DNA of 64,000 nt. Source: Prevotella histicola JCM 15637 = DNF00424. Lineage in GTDB: Bacteria > Bacteroidota > Bacteroidia > Bacteroidales > Bacteroidaceae. The position numbers were made by a program, and so were the translations under genes. Location of the stretch: NCBI RefSeq assembly GCF_000613925.1, contig NZ_BAJX01000012.1, forward strand, positions 18,678 through 82,677, given 5' to 3'. Shown piece after piece: positions 1 to 9,419 of the stretch (the stretch's first letter is position 1; every line of letters begins with the position of its first letter). The notes beneath the pieces are model-generated. The model had not been told where the DNA came from. It did not search any database and saw only the letters and a program-made list of their open reading frames with translations.

Positions 1-615
1 ATTTCGAAGGATGAGGTGGACCAAGGCAACACTGCCATCATCATTTTCATTGTTTGTTTGGTGTTTGTTTATCTCATTTTGGCTGCCCAATACGAGAACT
101 TCCTCCTTCCTTTGCCTGTTATTATCTTCCTACCTGTGGGTATTTTCGGTGCTTTCCTTTTACTGAAACTATGCGGATTGGAGAACAATATCTATGCACA
201 GATAGCCTTAGTGATGCTTATTGGTTTACTGGGAAAGAACGCTGTGCTAATGGTTGAGTACTCTGTACAACGCAAAAACATGGGTCAGACCATCGCAGAG
301 GCAGCCATTGAGGGTGCAGTAGCACGTTTCCGCCCTATTCTTATGACGAGTATTGCTTTCATAGCGGGCCTTATTCCACTTGTGTTTGCATCGGGTGCGG
401 GTGCAATTGGTAACCGAACGATTGGTACAGCAGCCGTAGGCGGTATGTTGATTGGTACGATGGGAGGATTAATCATCATCCCCGGACTCTATTATATCTT
501 TGCCTCTATGGCTGATAAGATTGTGAATTATCAGAAAGAAAAGCCTTTGAGCGAAGAGAAAGATAAACGATATCACAAAGAATCTATAGAAGATAAAGCT
601 GATGACAACGCATAA
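1..615 (+). CDS. RND-family efflux pump inner-membrane permease, C-terminal fragment
   Basis: This is the last 204 codons of a resistance-nodulation-division transporter of the AcrB/MexB (HAE1) type; the frame is open from base 1, so the start lies outside the window. The visible part holds the final transmembrane bundle: hydrophobic stretches from about residues 11-30, 33-52, 60-80, 110-130 and 138-160, with the family segment GKNAVLMVEYSVQ and a short charged cytoplasmic tail. In this family the pump uses the proton gradient to expel drugs, detergents or bile-like compounds through a periplasmic adaptor and an outer-membrane channel. The downstream TolC-type gene starts inside the last codons (overlap 602-615), so the two are translationally coupled. 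The adaptor gene is expected just upstream. The substrate cannot be read from this fragment. Confidence 0.93.
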   Translation: MSKDEVDQGNTAIIIFIVCLVFVYLILAAQYENFLLPLPVIIFLPVGIFGAFLLLKLCGLENNIYAQIALVMLIGLLGKNAVLMVEYSVQRKNMGQTIAEAAIEGAVARFRPILMTSIAFIAGLIPLVFASGAGAIGNRTIGTAAVGGMLIGTMGGLIIIPGLYYIFASMADKIVNYQKEKPLSEEKDKRYHKESIEDKADDNA

Positions 616-2020
616 AACAGGTTTATTCACTGCTCTGGCAGCTCTCTTGTTGCTGACGCTGATGGCATGTAAAACGCCTCAAGCAACACTGCCTAAGGAC
701 AATATAAAAGCAACATTGCCAAAAGTGACCACCGACACGGTGACCAATGTACACGTATGGCGCGACTTTTTCAAGGATCCGGCATTGTGTGCTCTCATTG
801 ATACAGCACTCAATAACAATCAAGATCTGAAGATAACACTACAGGAAATGGCTATTGCTAAGAGTGCTATCACGGCAAAACGTGGACAGATGTTGCCTAC
901 TGTGACTGCCAATGCCACTATTGGTGTGTCGAAAGTGGGACGCTATACGAGCGAAGGAGCTGGTAATGTAGGAACAGAACTCACACCAGGACATAACATT
1001 CCGACCGTCATTCCCGATATAGCACCGAACCTTCAGCTTGATTGGAGTATTGATCTTTGGAAGCAACTCAATAGCAGTAAGCGTGCAGCAGTTGAACGTT
1101 ACCTTGCTACAGCAGAAGGACAACGCACGCTAAAGAGCCAGTTGGTAGCGGATATTGCAGAGAATTACTATGCTTTAGTGGCGTTGGATAACAAGCTCAA
1201 CATCACGTTAAAGTATATAGAACTACAGAAAAAGGCTGTCCAGATAGCCCGTATTCAGAAGGAAGCAGATGCAGATACACAGTTGGCTGTAGAGAAATTT
1301 GAAGCTGAACTAGCCAAAGCATCGGCTAATGAGTACCAGTTGAGACAGTCAATAACGGAAACGGAGAACAGTCTGAACCTTCTTCTTGGGCGATATCCTA
1401 CACCCATCAAACGTGACAAGGATGCACTCGACCATCAGTCGTTGCCCACATTACAAGCTATTCCAGCCCGTCTTCTATTGCAACGTCCCGACATTCTTCG
1501 TGCCGAACATGAGCTGCAAGCTGCCAAATGGGACGTGGAAGCGGCTCGAAGAGCTTTCCTTCCCTCGCTCAATCTGTCGGCTACATTAGGCTTAGATGCC
1601 TTCAGTCCGAAGTATCTTCTGCGTCTTCCGGAGTCTGTAGCATTCAGCGTTTTGGGTGGATTGACAGCTCCATTAATTAATAAGAAAGCCATACAGACGA
1701 ACTTCGATCAAGCCAATGCTATGCAGTTGGAGGCTCTTTATAACTACGACAAGGCATTGCTCACGGCATATAGTGATATGAGTACGCTGCAGTCGCGTGC
1801 ACATAACCTGTCACAATATCAGGCATTGAAAAACAAACAAGTGCAATCTCTGACGCGTGCAGTGACGGCTGCTCAACAGCTTTATGCTTACAATCGTGCC
1901 ACATACCTGGAGGTGTTAGACAGTGAACGTGAGCAGTTAGACTGTCAGACGGAGCTTATCGACACACAACTTCAGCAGATTTCCACACTGATTGATGCCT
2001 ATCGGGGATTCTTCTATTAA
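602..2020 (+). CDS. TolC/OprM-type outer-membrane efflux lipoprotein
   Basis: A 472-residue outer-membrane factor of the NodT/OprM/CusC type. It begins with a lipoprotein signal (hydrophobic residues 8-22, lipobox LMAC, lipidated Cys23). Two outer-membrane efflux repeats follow (roughly residues 60-250 and 275-470), including the family motif RPDILRAEHEL in the second. In this family three copies form a beta-barrel plus a long periplasmic alpha-tunnel that receives substrate from the RND pump. The ATG lies 13 bases inside the preceding RND gene in another frame, which is typical of a co-translated operon. A strong terminator follows at 2032-2063, so this is the last gene of the efflux operon. 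Length and motifs are normal. Confidence 0.95.
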   Translation: MTTHKTGLFTALAALLLLTLMACKTPQATLPKDNIKATLPKVTTDTVTNVHVWRDFFKDPALCALIDTALNNNQDLKITLQEMAIAKSAITAKRGQMLPTVTANATIGVSKVGRYTSEGAGNVGTELTPGHNIPTVIPDIAPNLQLDWSIDLWKQLNSSKRAAVERYLATAEGQRTLKSQLVADIAENYYALVALDNKLNITLKYIELQKKAVQIARIQKEADADTQLAVEKFEAELAKASANEYQLRQSITETENSLNLLLGRYPTPIKRDKDALDHQSLPTLQAIPARLLLQRPDILRAEHELQAAKWDVEAARRAFLPSLNLSATLGLDAFSPKYLLRLPESVAFSVLGGLTAPLINKKAIQTNFDQANAMQLEALYNYDKALLTAYSDMSTLQSRAHNLSQYQALKNKQVQSLTRAVTAAQQLYAYNRATYLEVLDSEREQLDCQTELIDTQLQQISTLIDAYRGFFY

Positions 2021-2031
2021 TATAATAAGGT

Positions 2032-2063
2032 GGCTGTGATGTTCTTTCATCACAGCCTTTTTT
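2032..2063 (+). terminator. Rho-independent terminator of the efflux operon
   Basis: A perfect 10-bp stem (GGCTGTGATG with CATCACAGCC) and a 6-nt loop are followed by six T residues. It starts 12 bases after the TolC-type stop codon. Confidence 0.9.
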
Positions 2064-2173
2064 GTCTTTAGTCCCGAAACAGGTAACATTTGTTACTCTT
2101 ATCTGCTTTGGCATTGCATTTGTTCGTCTATTGTCAGAACATAATTATTAATACAATTAAAAGACAATAGAAT

Positions 2174-2497
2174 ATGGCAAAGTTAGAAAAAGGTACGGTT
2201 TTCCCAGCAAAAGAAGTAATTGATTACGCTGATGGTGGCGTAGTAAGCAAGGAACTTGTACACAACAATGCAGGGAGTGTGACGCTCTTCAGCTTTGATG
2301 CAGGACAGGGTTTGTCCGAACATTCAGCACCTTTCGATGCACTCATCCAGGTCATTGACGGTAAGATGGAGCTGACTGTTGAGGATACAAAGCATGTCAT
2401 CAGTGCTGGCGAACTGTTTATTATCCCTTCTGGAGCACGCCATTCTGTCAATGCACCAGAACGTTTCAAGATGATTATCACCATGATCAGAGGGTAA
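2174..2497 (+). CDS. Small cupin-domain protein
   Basis: A 107-residue single-domain cupin. The conserved double-stranded beta-helix motifs are visible: motif 1 around residues 48-68 (GLSEHSAPFDALIQVIDG) and motif 2 around residues 82-98 (GELFIIPSGARHSV), with His52 and His94 as probable metal ligands. There is no signal peptide, so it is cytoplasmic. Small cupins of this type are widespread in anaerobes and usually lack an assigned substrate; they may bind metal or act in stress or redox sensing. The flavodoxin gene starts 45 bases downstream on the same strand, suggesting a two-gene unit ended by the terminator at 3068. No convincing promoter was found in 2064-2173. Confidence 0.85.
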   Translation: MAKLEKGTVFPAKEVIDYADGGVVSKELVHNNAGSVTLFSFDAGQGLSEHSAPFDALIQVIDGKMELTVEDTKHVISAGELFIIPSGARHSVNAPERFKMIITMIRG

Positions 2498-2542
2498 CAA
2501 GTGTTACCATTCATTATTGAGAACTGACAAAAAAAAGGAATC

Positions 2543-3025
2543 ATGAAACTTGTAGTATTTGGTTCTTCCACGGGTATGTGTGAAGAGATAGCAGGAAAGA
2601 TTGCAGAAAAGGCTGGTGCCGACTGTATTAACGTTACTGATCTCACGGCAGAGAAGCTCTCTGACTATGACACATTGTTCCTTGGAACATCTACATGGGG
2701 TGCAGGTGAGATGCAGGACGACTGGTATGACGGGGTGAAAGTGCTGAAAGAGGCTGGTCTTAGTGGTAAGACGGTTGCCATTTTCGGCTGTGGTGACTCC
2801 GAAAGTTATAGCGATACCTTCTGCGGAGGTATGAAGGAACTCCATGATGCTGCGGTGGATGCTGGCGCAAAGGTTGTTGGCGCGGTAGACGCAAGCGGTT
2901 ATACATATGACGACTCAGAAGCCGTTGTCGACGGAAAGTTTGTTGGTCTTGCTCTTGATGACGTCAATGAGCCGGAAAAAACAGACGATCGCATTGATGT
3001 GTGGTTGGCACAACTCGCATTATAA
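2543..3025 (+). CDS. fldA: Flavodoxin
   Basis: A 160-residue long-chain flavodoxin, a soluble FMN electron carrier. The N-terminal beta strand MKLVVFG is followed by the phosphate-binding loop SSTGMCEEIA (residues 8-17), and the isoalloxazine loops appear as GTSTWGAGE (about 49-57) and GCGDSESYSDTFC (about 90-102). The protein is very acidic, as usual for flavodoxins. In anaerobes it replaces ferredoxin under iron limitation and carries electrons to reductases or radical enzymes. It lies 45 bases after the cupin gene and is followed by a terminator. The phosphate loop has Met-Cys where Asn-Thr is common; this is a mild variant and should not abolish FMN binding. Confidence 0.94.
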   Translation: MKLVVFGSSTGMCEEIAGKIAEKAGADCINVTDLTAEKLSDYDTLFLGTSTWGAGEMQDDWYDGVKVLKEAGLSGKTVAIFGCGDSESYSDTFCGGMKELHDAAVDAGAKVVGAVDASGYTYDDSEAVVDGKFVGLALDDVNEPEKTDDRIDVWLAQLAL

Positions 3026-3067
3026 TGCCGCAACGGTGGTGCATATAGTGGTCAATTTATGAGTCGA

Positions 3068-3098
3068 GGTCAGGCGGATTCTTCCGTCTGGCCTTTTT
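3068..3098 (+). terminator. Terminator after flavodoxin
   Basis: An 11-bp stem (GGTCAGGCGGA with TCCGTCTGGCC, two G-T pairs) with a short loop is followed by five T residues, 43 bases after the flavodoxin stop codon. Confidence 0.85.
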
Positions 3099-3286
3099 GT
3101 TTTCAAGCGGTTCTTCCCTCTCTCGCCTTAGTCTTTACGGTTGATGCTGTCTTCATCGCCACATCTCGGAATCGCCCTTCGCCACGGTTATGACAGTATC
3201 AGACCAACGTATCAGAACGCAGGAAATGAAGGTTCAGACGACAGATACAAACCGTATAATGTAAAGTATATTCAGTATTGAAAAAC

Positions 3287-3435
3287 AGAAGACGCCCTTT
3301 TGGCTTGTAAAAGGGCATGTTTTGCATTGCAAAAGGGCATCTTTTACCATGTAAAAGGGCGTCTTTTACATCGCAAAAGGGCACCTTTTACAACCCCATC
3401 TGTAAACCTTTGGATAACAAGAGGTTACAAAGGCG
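3287..3435. repeat. AAAAG-(GGCRY)-CTTTT intergenic array, copy 1
   Basis: Five 22-bp units begin at 3287, 3309, 3331, 3353 and 3375. Each carries AAAAG and CTTTT arms around a 5-base core plus a 7-base linker. The first unit has core orientation RYGCC, the next four GGCRY. An imperfect palindrome (GTAAACCTT ... GAGGTTACAAAGGCG) closes the element at 3402-3435. It lies between the flavodoxin (+) and a minus-strand hypothetical gene. It is one of six copies in this window. From 3436 to 3591 nothing further was recognised. Confidence 0.9.
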
Positions 3436-3631
3436 AAAATAAGTGCTTATCCCTTCAGAACGGAGAAAGCATGGTCTTAAATTAGTAAAGTTATTTCATG
3501 GGAACAAAAAAGAGAGCTAAATCAACTGTCCTCCACCCGTCCTGCCAATGCAAAGAACGTGGAAACAGTTGACTTAACTCCCCCGTTTTTTCTCTCCCTA
3601 CACCTTATTATATTATAGGGAGCTATGTTTC

Positions 3632-4012
3632 TTATCTCGTAATCTTCTCAAAATCCTTGTCGAAAGCCCTTGGATGACGCCCAATGAGCACCACATTCAG
3701 CAAGCAATTAGCCACTAACTCCTCACTGGTAAGGTCAACTTTCGGTCCTTTCTTTAACTCCTTGCCCAAGAGAACGTCCCATGGACCATTGAAATCATGG
3801 TCATCAGCACCGAAAAACATCTCATTTGAGTCAGGATCTTCCATGAGTTCATAACGTATCTGCTTCTTCGACATCACCGGTTTGATGTCTAAAAGAAGAT
3901 TATAAGCATTGCGGAACTCCTCACGCAAGTGCCTTCCCTTAGGGAACATCAGCCCAATCTGAGGATAAATCTCATCAAACTCGTAGGCTTGGAATAATTC
4001 TTTCAGTTTCAT
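3632..4012 (-). CDS. Conserved hypothetical protein, 126 aa
   Basis: A 126-residue soluble protein with no signal peptide or transmembrane segment; I do not recognise its family. It starts MKLKELFQAYEF, a phrase seen at the start of small Bacteroidota proteins of unknown function, and has acidic and aromatic patches (FFGADDHDFNGPWDVLLG, about residues 66-83). The strand is supported by a Bacteroidota -7 box (TAACTTTG on the minus strand at 4032-4039) 20 bases ahead of the ATG. It is divergent from glyA, with the two promoters interleaved. An inverted repeat CTCCCTA ... TAGGGAG (3595-3623) lies just past its stop, without a T-run in the right direction. Confidence 0.7.
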   Translation of the reverse strand: MKLKELFQAYEFDEIYPQIGLMFPKGRHLREEFRNAYNLLLDIKPVMSKKQIRYELMEDPDSNEMFFGADDHDFNGPWDVLLGKELKKGPKVDLTSEELVANCLLNVVLIGRHPRAFDKDFEKITR

Positions 4013-4031
4013 TTTATTATTAGCTTTTCTG

Positions 4032-4039
4032 CAAAGTTA
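4032..4039 (-). promoter_or_regulatory. -7 box of the 126-aa hypothetical gene
   Basis: The minus strand reads TAACTTTG followed by CA, the standard Bacteroidota -7 element, 20 bases upstream of the start codon. No TTG lies at the right distance, so the -33 half is weak. It lies 20 bp from the glyA -33 element, so the two divergent promoters could compete for polymerase. Confidence 0.55.
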
Positions 4040-4059
4040 CATAATTTTTTCCGTTACGC

Positions 4060-4090
4060 TTGCATGTTAGAAACTTAATTCGTATATTTG
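4060..4090 (+). promoter_or_regulatory. glyA promoter
   Basis: TTG at 4060-4062, a 20-bp spacer and TATATTTG at 4083-4090 match the Bacteroidota primary-sigma consensus. Transcription should begin near 4096, leaving a leader of about 58 nt. Confidence 0.75.
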
Positions 4091-4109
4091 CGCCATAACA
4101 CTAACCAAC

Positions 4110-4134
4110 GGGTTTGTAGAGATATACGAACCCC
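4110..4134 (+). promoter_or_regulatory. Hairpin in the glyA leader
   Basis: GGGTTTGTA pairs with TACGAACCC (nine pairs, one G-T) across a 6-base loop, between the glyA promoter and start codon. No T-run follows, so it is not an ordinary terminator. It may affect mRNA stability or translation; no known riboswitch class was recognised. Confidence 0.45.
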
Positions 4135-4153
4135 CTAAACATTACAAATACAC

Positions 4154-5433
4154 ATGAGAAGAGACCAAGAAATCTTCGATCTTATCGAAATGGAACACCA
4201 GCGCCAGCTAAAGGGCATGGAGTTGATTGCATCAGAGAATTTTGTCAGTGATGAGGTTATGCAGGCCATGGGTCATACCTAACCAATAAGTACGCTGAAG
4301 GTTACCCAGGCAAACGTTACTATGGAGGATGCCAAGTCGTAGACCAAGTTGAAACACTCGCCATTGAGCGTGTAAAGCAGCTCTTTGGGGCTGAGTATGC
4401 TAACGTGCAGCCACACTCTGGCGCACAAGCTAACCAAGCTGTATTCCTCGCTGTACTGAAGCCTGGTGATACTTTCATGGGCTTAGACCTTGATCAAGGT
4501 GGTCACTTGTCACATGGTAGTGAGGTAAATACATCAGGTATTCTCTATAACCACATTGGTTATACACTGAATCGTGAGACAGGACGTGTGGACTATGACG
4601 AGATGGAACGCCTCGCACGTGAGCACAAACCAAAACTGATTATCGGTGGCGGATCGGCTTATAGCCGTGAGTGGGACTACAAACGCATGCGTGCTATAGC
4701 TGATGAAGTTGGTGCATTGCTGCTTATTGACATGGCTCACCCTGCCGGACTGATTGCTGCAGGACTCTTGGAGAACCCTGTGAAGTACGCACATATCGTT
4801 ACAACTACTACACATAAGACGCTGCGCGGACCACGTGGTGGTGTCATCATGATGGGTAAAGACTTTGATAATCCTTGGGGATTGACAACCAAGAAGGGCG
4901 ATGTAAAGCCTATGTCTATGCTCATTAACTCTGCAGTTTTCCCTGGAAACCAGGGTGGACCATTGGAGCATGTCATCGCAGCAAAGGCTGTTGGCTTCGG
5001 TGAAAACCTCCTTCCAAGCTGGAAAGAGTATGCTACACAGGTGAAGAAGAATGCTTCTGTACTCGCACAGGCGCTTGTTGACAAGGGATTCAGCATCGTT
5101 AGTGGTGGTACTGACAACCATTCTATGTTGCTAGACCTGCGCCAGAAGTATCCAGATCTTACTGGTAAGGTGGCTGAAACAGCACTTGTTGCTGCTGACA
5201 TCACAGCCAATAAGAACAAAGTTCCTTATGATGAGCGTTCTGCTTTCCAGACAAGTGGTCTGCGTCTCGGTACTGCTGCCATGACAACACGTGGCTGCAA
5301 GGAGGATATGATGCGACTCACAGCAGAGTTAATCGACGAGGTTCTTGCTGATCCTGAGAACGAACAGGTTATCAAACGTGTACGTGAGAAGGTGAACACA
5401 ACCATGGGTGATTATCCTCTCTTCGCATATTAA
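4154..5433 (+). CDS. glyA: Serine hydroxymethyltransferase, frameshifted in this sequence
   Basis: The pyridoxal-phosphate enzyme that converts serine and tetrahydrofolate to glycine and 5,10-methylene-tetrahydrofolate, the main one-carbon source. The ATG at 4154 opens [18 protein letters not shown] and continues normally for 39 codons through [12 protein letters not shown]. After ATGGGT near 4273 the frame runs into a stop, because GGTCATACC appears where GGTTCATACC would encode the conserved [14 protein letters not shown]. Restoring one T gives a normal 426-residue protein. Downstream are the PLP-lysine motif [13 protein letters not shown] and the signature [12 protein letters not shown]. 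It has its own promoter (4060-4090) and terminator (5552). A near-essential gene disrupted by one base suggests a sequence error; a genuine lesion is less likely. Confidence 0.93.
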
Positions 5434-5551
5434 TGACATGAAAGTTTGAGGTTTGAGATCTATGGTTTTGATGTTTTAAAACTGAACAATGGAGTTTAAG
5501 GACGGGATGTTGGCTTAACGCTCTTCCACTCCACTCACTCCTTGACACATA

Positions 5552-5602
5552 AAAATGAGGTCCCGACATTATCATTACGATATGTCGGGACCTTTCTCAT
5601 TT
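5552..5602 (+). terminator. glyA terminator
   Basis: A very strong stem, GGTCCCGACAT with ATGTCGGGACC, is extended by AATGAG/CTCATT arms. A- and T-rich arms on both sides could make it act on both strands, but the next minus gene ends 140 bases further on. Confidence 0.85.
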
Positions 5603-5647
5603 CCTTTTAAACCCTCACGCACCATGCAGAGGAAGCGTTCTTAATCA

Positions 5648-5738
5648 TCTTTTAGACCGTGAAATGCTATCTTTAAGACTGTGAACAAACGTATTTAAGT
5701 GCGTAATCCACAGTCTTTGTCAGGTGATAACACCGTCT

Positions 5739-5740
<2 letters not shown>
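5648..5740. repeat. Degenerate 22-bp tandem array behind the esterase gene
   Basis: The motif TCTTT (or TATTT) recurs at 5648, 5670, 5692, 5714 and 5736, exactly 22 bp apart. The first two units share CTTT-AGACNGTGAA. The units are diverged but resemble those of the 17450-17780 array (CTTTAGACTGTCAAG). The last unit touches the stop codon of the esterase at 5739. Confidence 0.65.
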
Positions 5741-6937
<1,197 letters not shown>

Positions 6938-6943
6938 TTGTTA

Positions 6944-7135
6944 TATTATTAATGATTGATTGTTATATTATTAACGAGTGATTATCGTATTATTAATGAA
7001 CGATTATCATATTATTAATGAGTAATTATCATATGATTAATGAACGATTATCATATTATTAATGGACGATTGCCATATTATTAATGAGTGATTATCATAT
7101 TATTAATGAATGATTGTCATATTATTAATGGCCGA
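6944..7135. repeat. AT-rich 22-bp tandem array upstream of the esterase
   Basis: The phrase TATTATTAA (once TATGATTAA) starts at 6944, 6966, 6988, 7010, 7032, 7054, 7076, 7098 and 7120: nine units with an exact 22-bp step and no indels. The rest of each unit (TGAACGATTATCA and relatives) varies. It fills the region just before the esterase start codon, where promoter elements are expected, and also lies upstream of the divergent phosphatase gene. The AT-rich, roughly helically phased layout suggests a bent or protein-coated segment. Confidence 0.92.
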
Positions 7136-7221
7136 ATGTTCTCTATGTTTTATCGAGATACGCCTTTATTTCCAGTTTTTTTTCGTTACTTTGTCTGCAG
7201 AAACAGTATCAAACAGGAAAT

Positions 7222-7704
7222 ATGAAGACTACAACAGACAATAAGAAACGCATCCTCTTTATTTGTTTAGGTAACATCTGTCGCTCTCCGGCAGCCCATG
7301 CTGTCATGCAACACATGGTAGATGAACGTGGACTAAGCAGTCAATACGAGATTGATTCAGCTGGTATCGGAGGCTGGCACATAGGACAATTACCCGATAA
7401 ACGCATGCGTGAGCATGGTAATCGGCGTGGTTACCGCATCGATCATCATGCCCGTCAGTTCGATTCCAGCGTAGATTTCGACCGATTCGACCATATAATC
7501 GTGATGGATGAGGACAATTTCCGCAACATAACATCACAAACTACAGACGAAAAGGCACGTGCAAAGGTGCTTCGTATGGCTGATTTCTTCACTGAACACC
7601 CACATGCCACCTGTGTTCCAGACCCTTATTACGGCGGATCAGCCGACTTTGAGCTGGCACTTGACCTGATTGAAGACGGCTGTCGTGGACTTCTTACGTT
7701 GTAG
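7222..7704 (+). CDS. Low-molecular-weight protein tyrosine phosphatase
   Basis: A 160-residue cytoplasmic phosphatase of the LMW-PTP/arsenate-reductase fold. The P-loop is CLGNICRS at residues 15-22 (Cys15 nucleophile, Arg21). The general-acid motif DPYYGG lies near residue 134, and VMDEDNFRNI has the usual mid-domain position. In this family the enzyme removes phosphate from protein tyrosines, often those of capsule or exopolysaccharide kinases. No kinase or polysaccharide gene is nearby. It converges on the patatin gene with one base between the two stop codons. A start at the ATG of 7222 fits the family N-terminus. Confidence 0.92.
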   Translation: MKTTTDNKKRILFICLGNICRSPAAHAVMQHMVDERGLSSQYEIDSAGIGGWHIGQLPDKRMREHGNRRGYRIDHHARQFDSSVDFDRFDHIIVMDEDNFRNITSQTTDEKARAKVLRMADFFTEHPHATCVPDPYYGGSADFELALDLIEDGCRGLLTL

Positions 7705-7705
7705 T

Positions 7706-8554
7706 TTACGACTGAAAGAAGGCTTTTATCTCCTCTAAATGCTCCAAAGCAACCTCCCTTCCCTGGTCATATGTCATCTGCATATCATCAGGATTGTGGG
7801 AGATGTGCCCAATCGTCAGCTTGTTCCGTGGACGAAGAACGAGTGTCTTGCCCTTCGATTCCTCCTCTTTTACATAGTCTAACTCGGCATTATACATGGC
7901 AGGACGGTCTTCCAAAGCCTGCACAATACGTGGATGACGATGCAACCACATGCGCATGAGTGGCATCAACGGACTACGTTTCTTCACGTAACCAGCTGGT
8001 TGGGTGAGTACAACAAGGTTCTTTTCATAGCCTTGTTGCTGGAAAAAACGAAGCGGAATGGAGTCTGCAATACCGCCATCAAGCATCTTTTTCCCGTCAA
8101 CAGTAACGATACGGGCAGCAATAGGCATGGAAGCAGAAGCCCGAATATACTCTAAACTGTCGTAATCTACCTCCGTCAGCCGTTTATATTCAGCCTTTCC
8201 CGTGTCTACATTCGTACAAACAACCCAGAATTTCATAGGATTTTTGGAGAAAGTGTCAACGTCAAAATAGTCAATATGGCGTGGTACATAGTGATAAGCA
8301 TAGTCTCCTCCGAAGTAATCACCCGTCGTAAGGAGGGAACGTAAGGATGAATAACGCCAGTCATTGACCAGGTTTTTGTTATATCTGAGCGCACGTCCCG
8401 GTTGTTTCGACTTCATATTACACCCGAAAGCAGCACCTGCCGAAACCCCAATAACGCCATCGGGCCATATATCATGCTCCATCAGAACATCCAATACACC
8501 TGCAGTAAACAGTCCACGCATGGCTCCTCCCTCTAATACCAATCCTTTTTTCAT
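7706..8554 (-). CDS. Patatin-like phospholipase
   Basis: A 282-residue patatin-family lipid acyl hydrolase. Ser-Asp dyad motifs are complete: oxyanion loop EGGAMRGLFTAGVL near the N-terminus, nucleophile elbow GVSAG (about residues 37-41), and the catalytic Asp in MLDGGIADSIP (about 160-170). There is no signal peptide; it resembles the YjjU/RssA type of cytoplasmic patatins. I chose the ATG at 8554 because AGGAG lies seven bases upstream; an ATG two codons earlier (8560) is possible. The family cleaves phospholipid or neutral-lipid acyl chains, but the substrate here is unknown. Its end almost touches the convergent phosphatase gene. Confidence 0.9.
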   Translation of the reverse strand: MKKGLVLEGGAMRGLFTAGVLDVLMEHDIWPDGVIGVSAGAAFGCNMKSKQPGRALRYNKNLVNDWRYSSLRSLLTTGDYFGGDYAYHYVPRHIDYFDVDTFSKNPMKFWVVCTNVDTGKAEYKRLTEVDYDSLEYIRASASMPIAARIVTVDGKKMLDGGIADSIPLRFFQQQGYEKNLVVLTQPAGYVKKRSPLMPLMRMWLHRHPRIVQALEDRPAMYNAELDYVKEEESKGKTLVLRPRNKLTIGHISHNPDDMQMTYDQGREVALEHLEEIKAFFQS

Positions 8555-8611
8555 CTTCATTCTCCTTAATAATATCCTCTCTCCTGCCCTCTTTTCCTTT
8601 GCCAAAAGCAA

Positions 8612-9037
8612 GAAAGAAGTATTGCAAAGGTAAAGAAAAAACTATAGAATCAGCCCAAAAAGCATGTAAATAAAGCCTAATCCGTAAGACAGCACCCCAC
8701 TATCCACTTCCCCTTAGCAGCCATTGTAACCACAGAAAGACATCCCCCTGCCTCCAAATCCATGATGAAACGAACATTACCCATGATGAGACTAAACTCC
8801 TTTTATGAGTTTTTAAACTTCCATCAACAATAGTTTATTGAATGAAAGAAAACCATTCAATATAAGTCAGCACCATTCAAAACGCAAAACCAACTGTCTA
8901 TCAGCCCCTAAAACAAAGGTTTTCGCCCTCTAACACCATAAAAAGAGACACGAAAAACCACAATCTAAATTGGAATTTATACAGTTAATTAATAATAAAA
9001 TTAACAAAACAAAAACGGAAGTGATATATATTATTAG
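8612..9037. other. Intergenic region without a recognised gene
   Basis: AT-rich DNA between the patatin start and the promoter at 9038. Short direct repeats are present (ACCATTCAA twice near 8850-8880). I see no reading frame, RNA gene or terminator that I can support. Confidence 0.5.
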
Positions 9038-9045
9038 TAACTTTG
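9038..9045 (+). promoter_or_regulatory. -7 box upstream of the small-peptide/fimbrillin pair
   Basis: ATTAGTAACTTTGCAC contains TAACTTTG in the typical Bacteroidota -7 context. No good TTG lies 19-21 bp upstream, so activator dependence or weak activity is possible. The leader to 9177 would be about 125 nt. Confidence 0.5.
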
Positions 9046-9176
9046 CACACGAATTAATCATGATATGGGATAAATCCCTGGATAACAGTGCATGATTTAT
9101 CATCATGCAAGTCAATATTTACAACATCAACGCCTCCTTTTCAGGATCATTTTAACGAAAGATTGGTGATAAGTTT

Positions 9177-9389
9177 ATGATAACTAAAAAAATGAAGGAA
9201 ATTAAAACTCTATTTAAAAAAGACTACATCAGACCGCATGTTGCCGTCTTTGATGTAGCAGAAGACAGCCATCTCTTAGTCTCAAGCCCTAATGTGCGCC
9301 CCGGAGCAGGTGGTAGTCCCGCTGGAACTGTTACGGTTGAACCTCTAACACCAGTTGATGGAGGTGATGATGACAACCTCGAAGGATAG
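9177..9389 (+). CDS. Small Prevotella-type peptide gene upstream of the fimbrillin
   Basis: A 70-residue protein with no cleavable signal. It has a basic start (MITKKMKEIKTLFKKDYIRP), a beta-like segment HVAVFDVAEDSHLLVSS, then a Gly/Pro-rich acidic tail ending GGDDDNLEG. This arrangement (basic lead, a P-x-V-x-V-x(5)-LL-x-x-S core, low-complexity tail) recurs, to my knowledge, in many uncharacterised small proteins of Prevotella and Bacteroides. It sits 30 bases before the fimbrillin-like gene and shares its promoter region, so co-expression is likely. It could be a secreted-peptide precursor or a non-functional leader; the sequence does not decide. Confidence 0.65.
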   Translation: MITKKMKEIKTLFKKDYIRPHVAVFDVAEDSHLLVSSPNVRPGAGGSPAGTVTVEPLTPVDGGDDDNLEG

Positions 9390-9419
9390 AAATACTCAGA
9401 TAATAAAAGAATAAAAGGA

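Noticed and set aside
3199..3485. Short open frames across array copy 1 (both strands)
   Set aside because: They are made of repeat units and translate to repetitive Lys/Phe/Cys-rich text; the same happens at every array copy.
3595..3623. Inverted repeat CTCCCTA ... TAGGGAG behind the 126-residue gene as a terminator
   Set aside because: On the gene's strand the stem is followed by an A-rich, not T-rich, stretch. Related CTACACCTTATTATAT phrases at 24262 and 47047 suggest a short dispersed motif instead.
4737..5219. 160-residue open frame antisense to glyA
   Set aside because: It mirrors glyA codon structure and has no independent start, domain or promoter.
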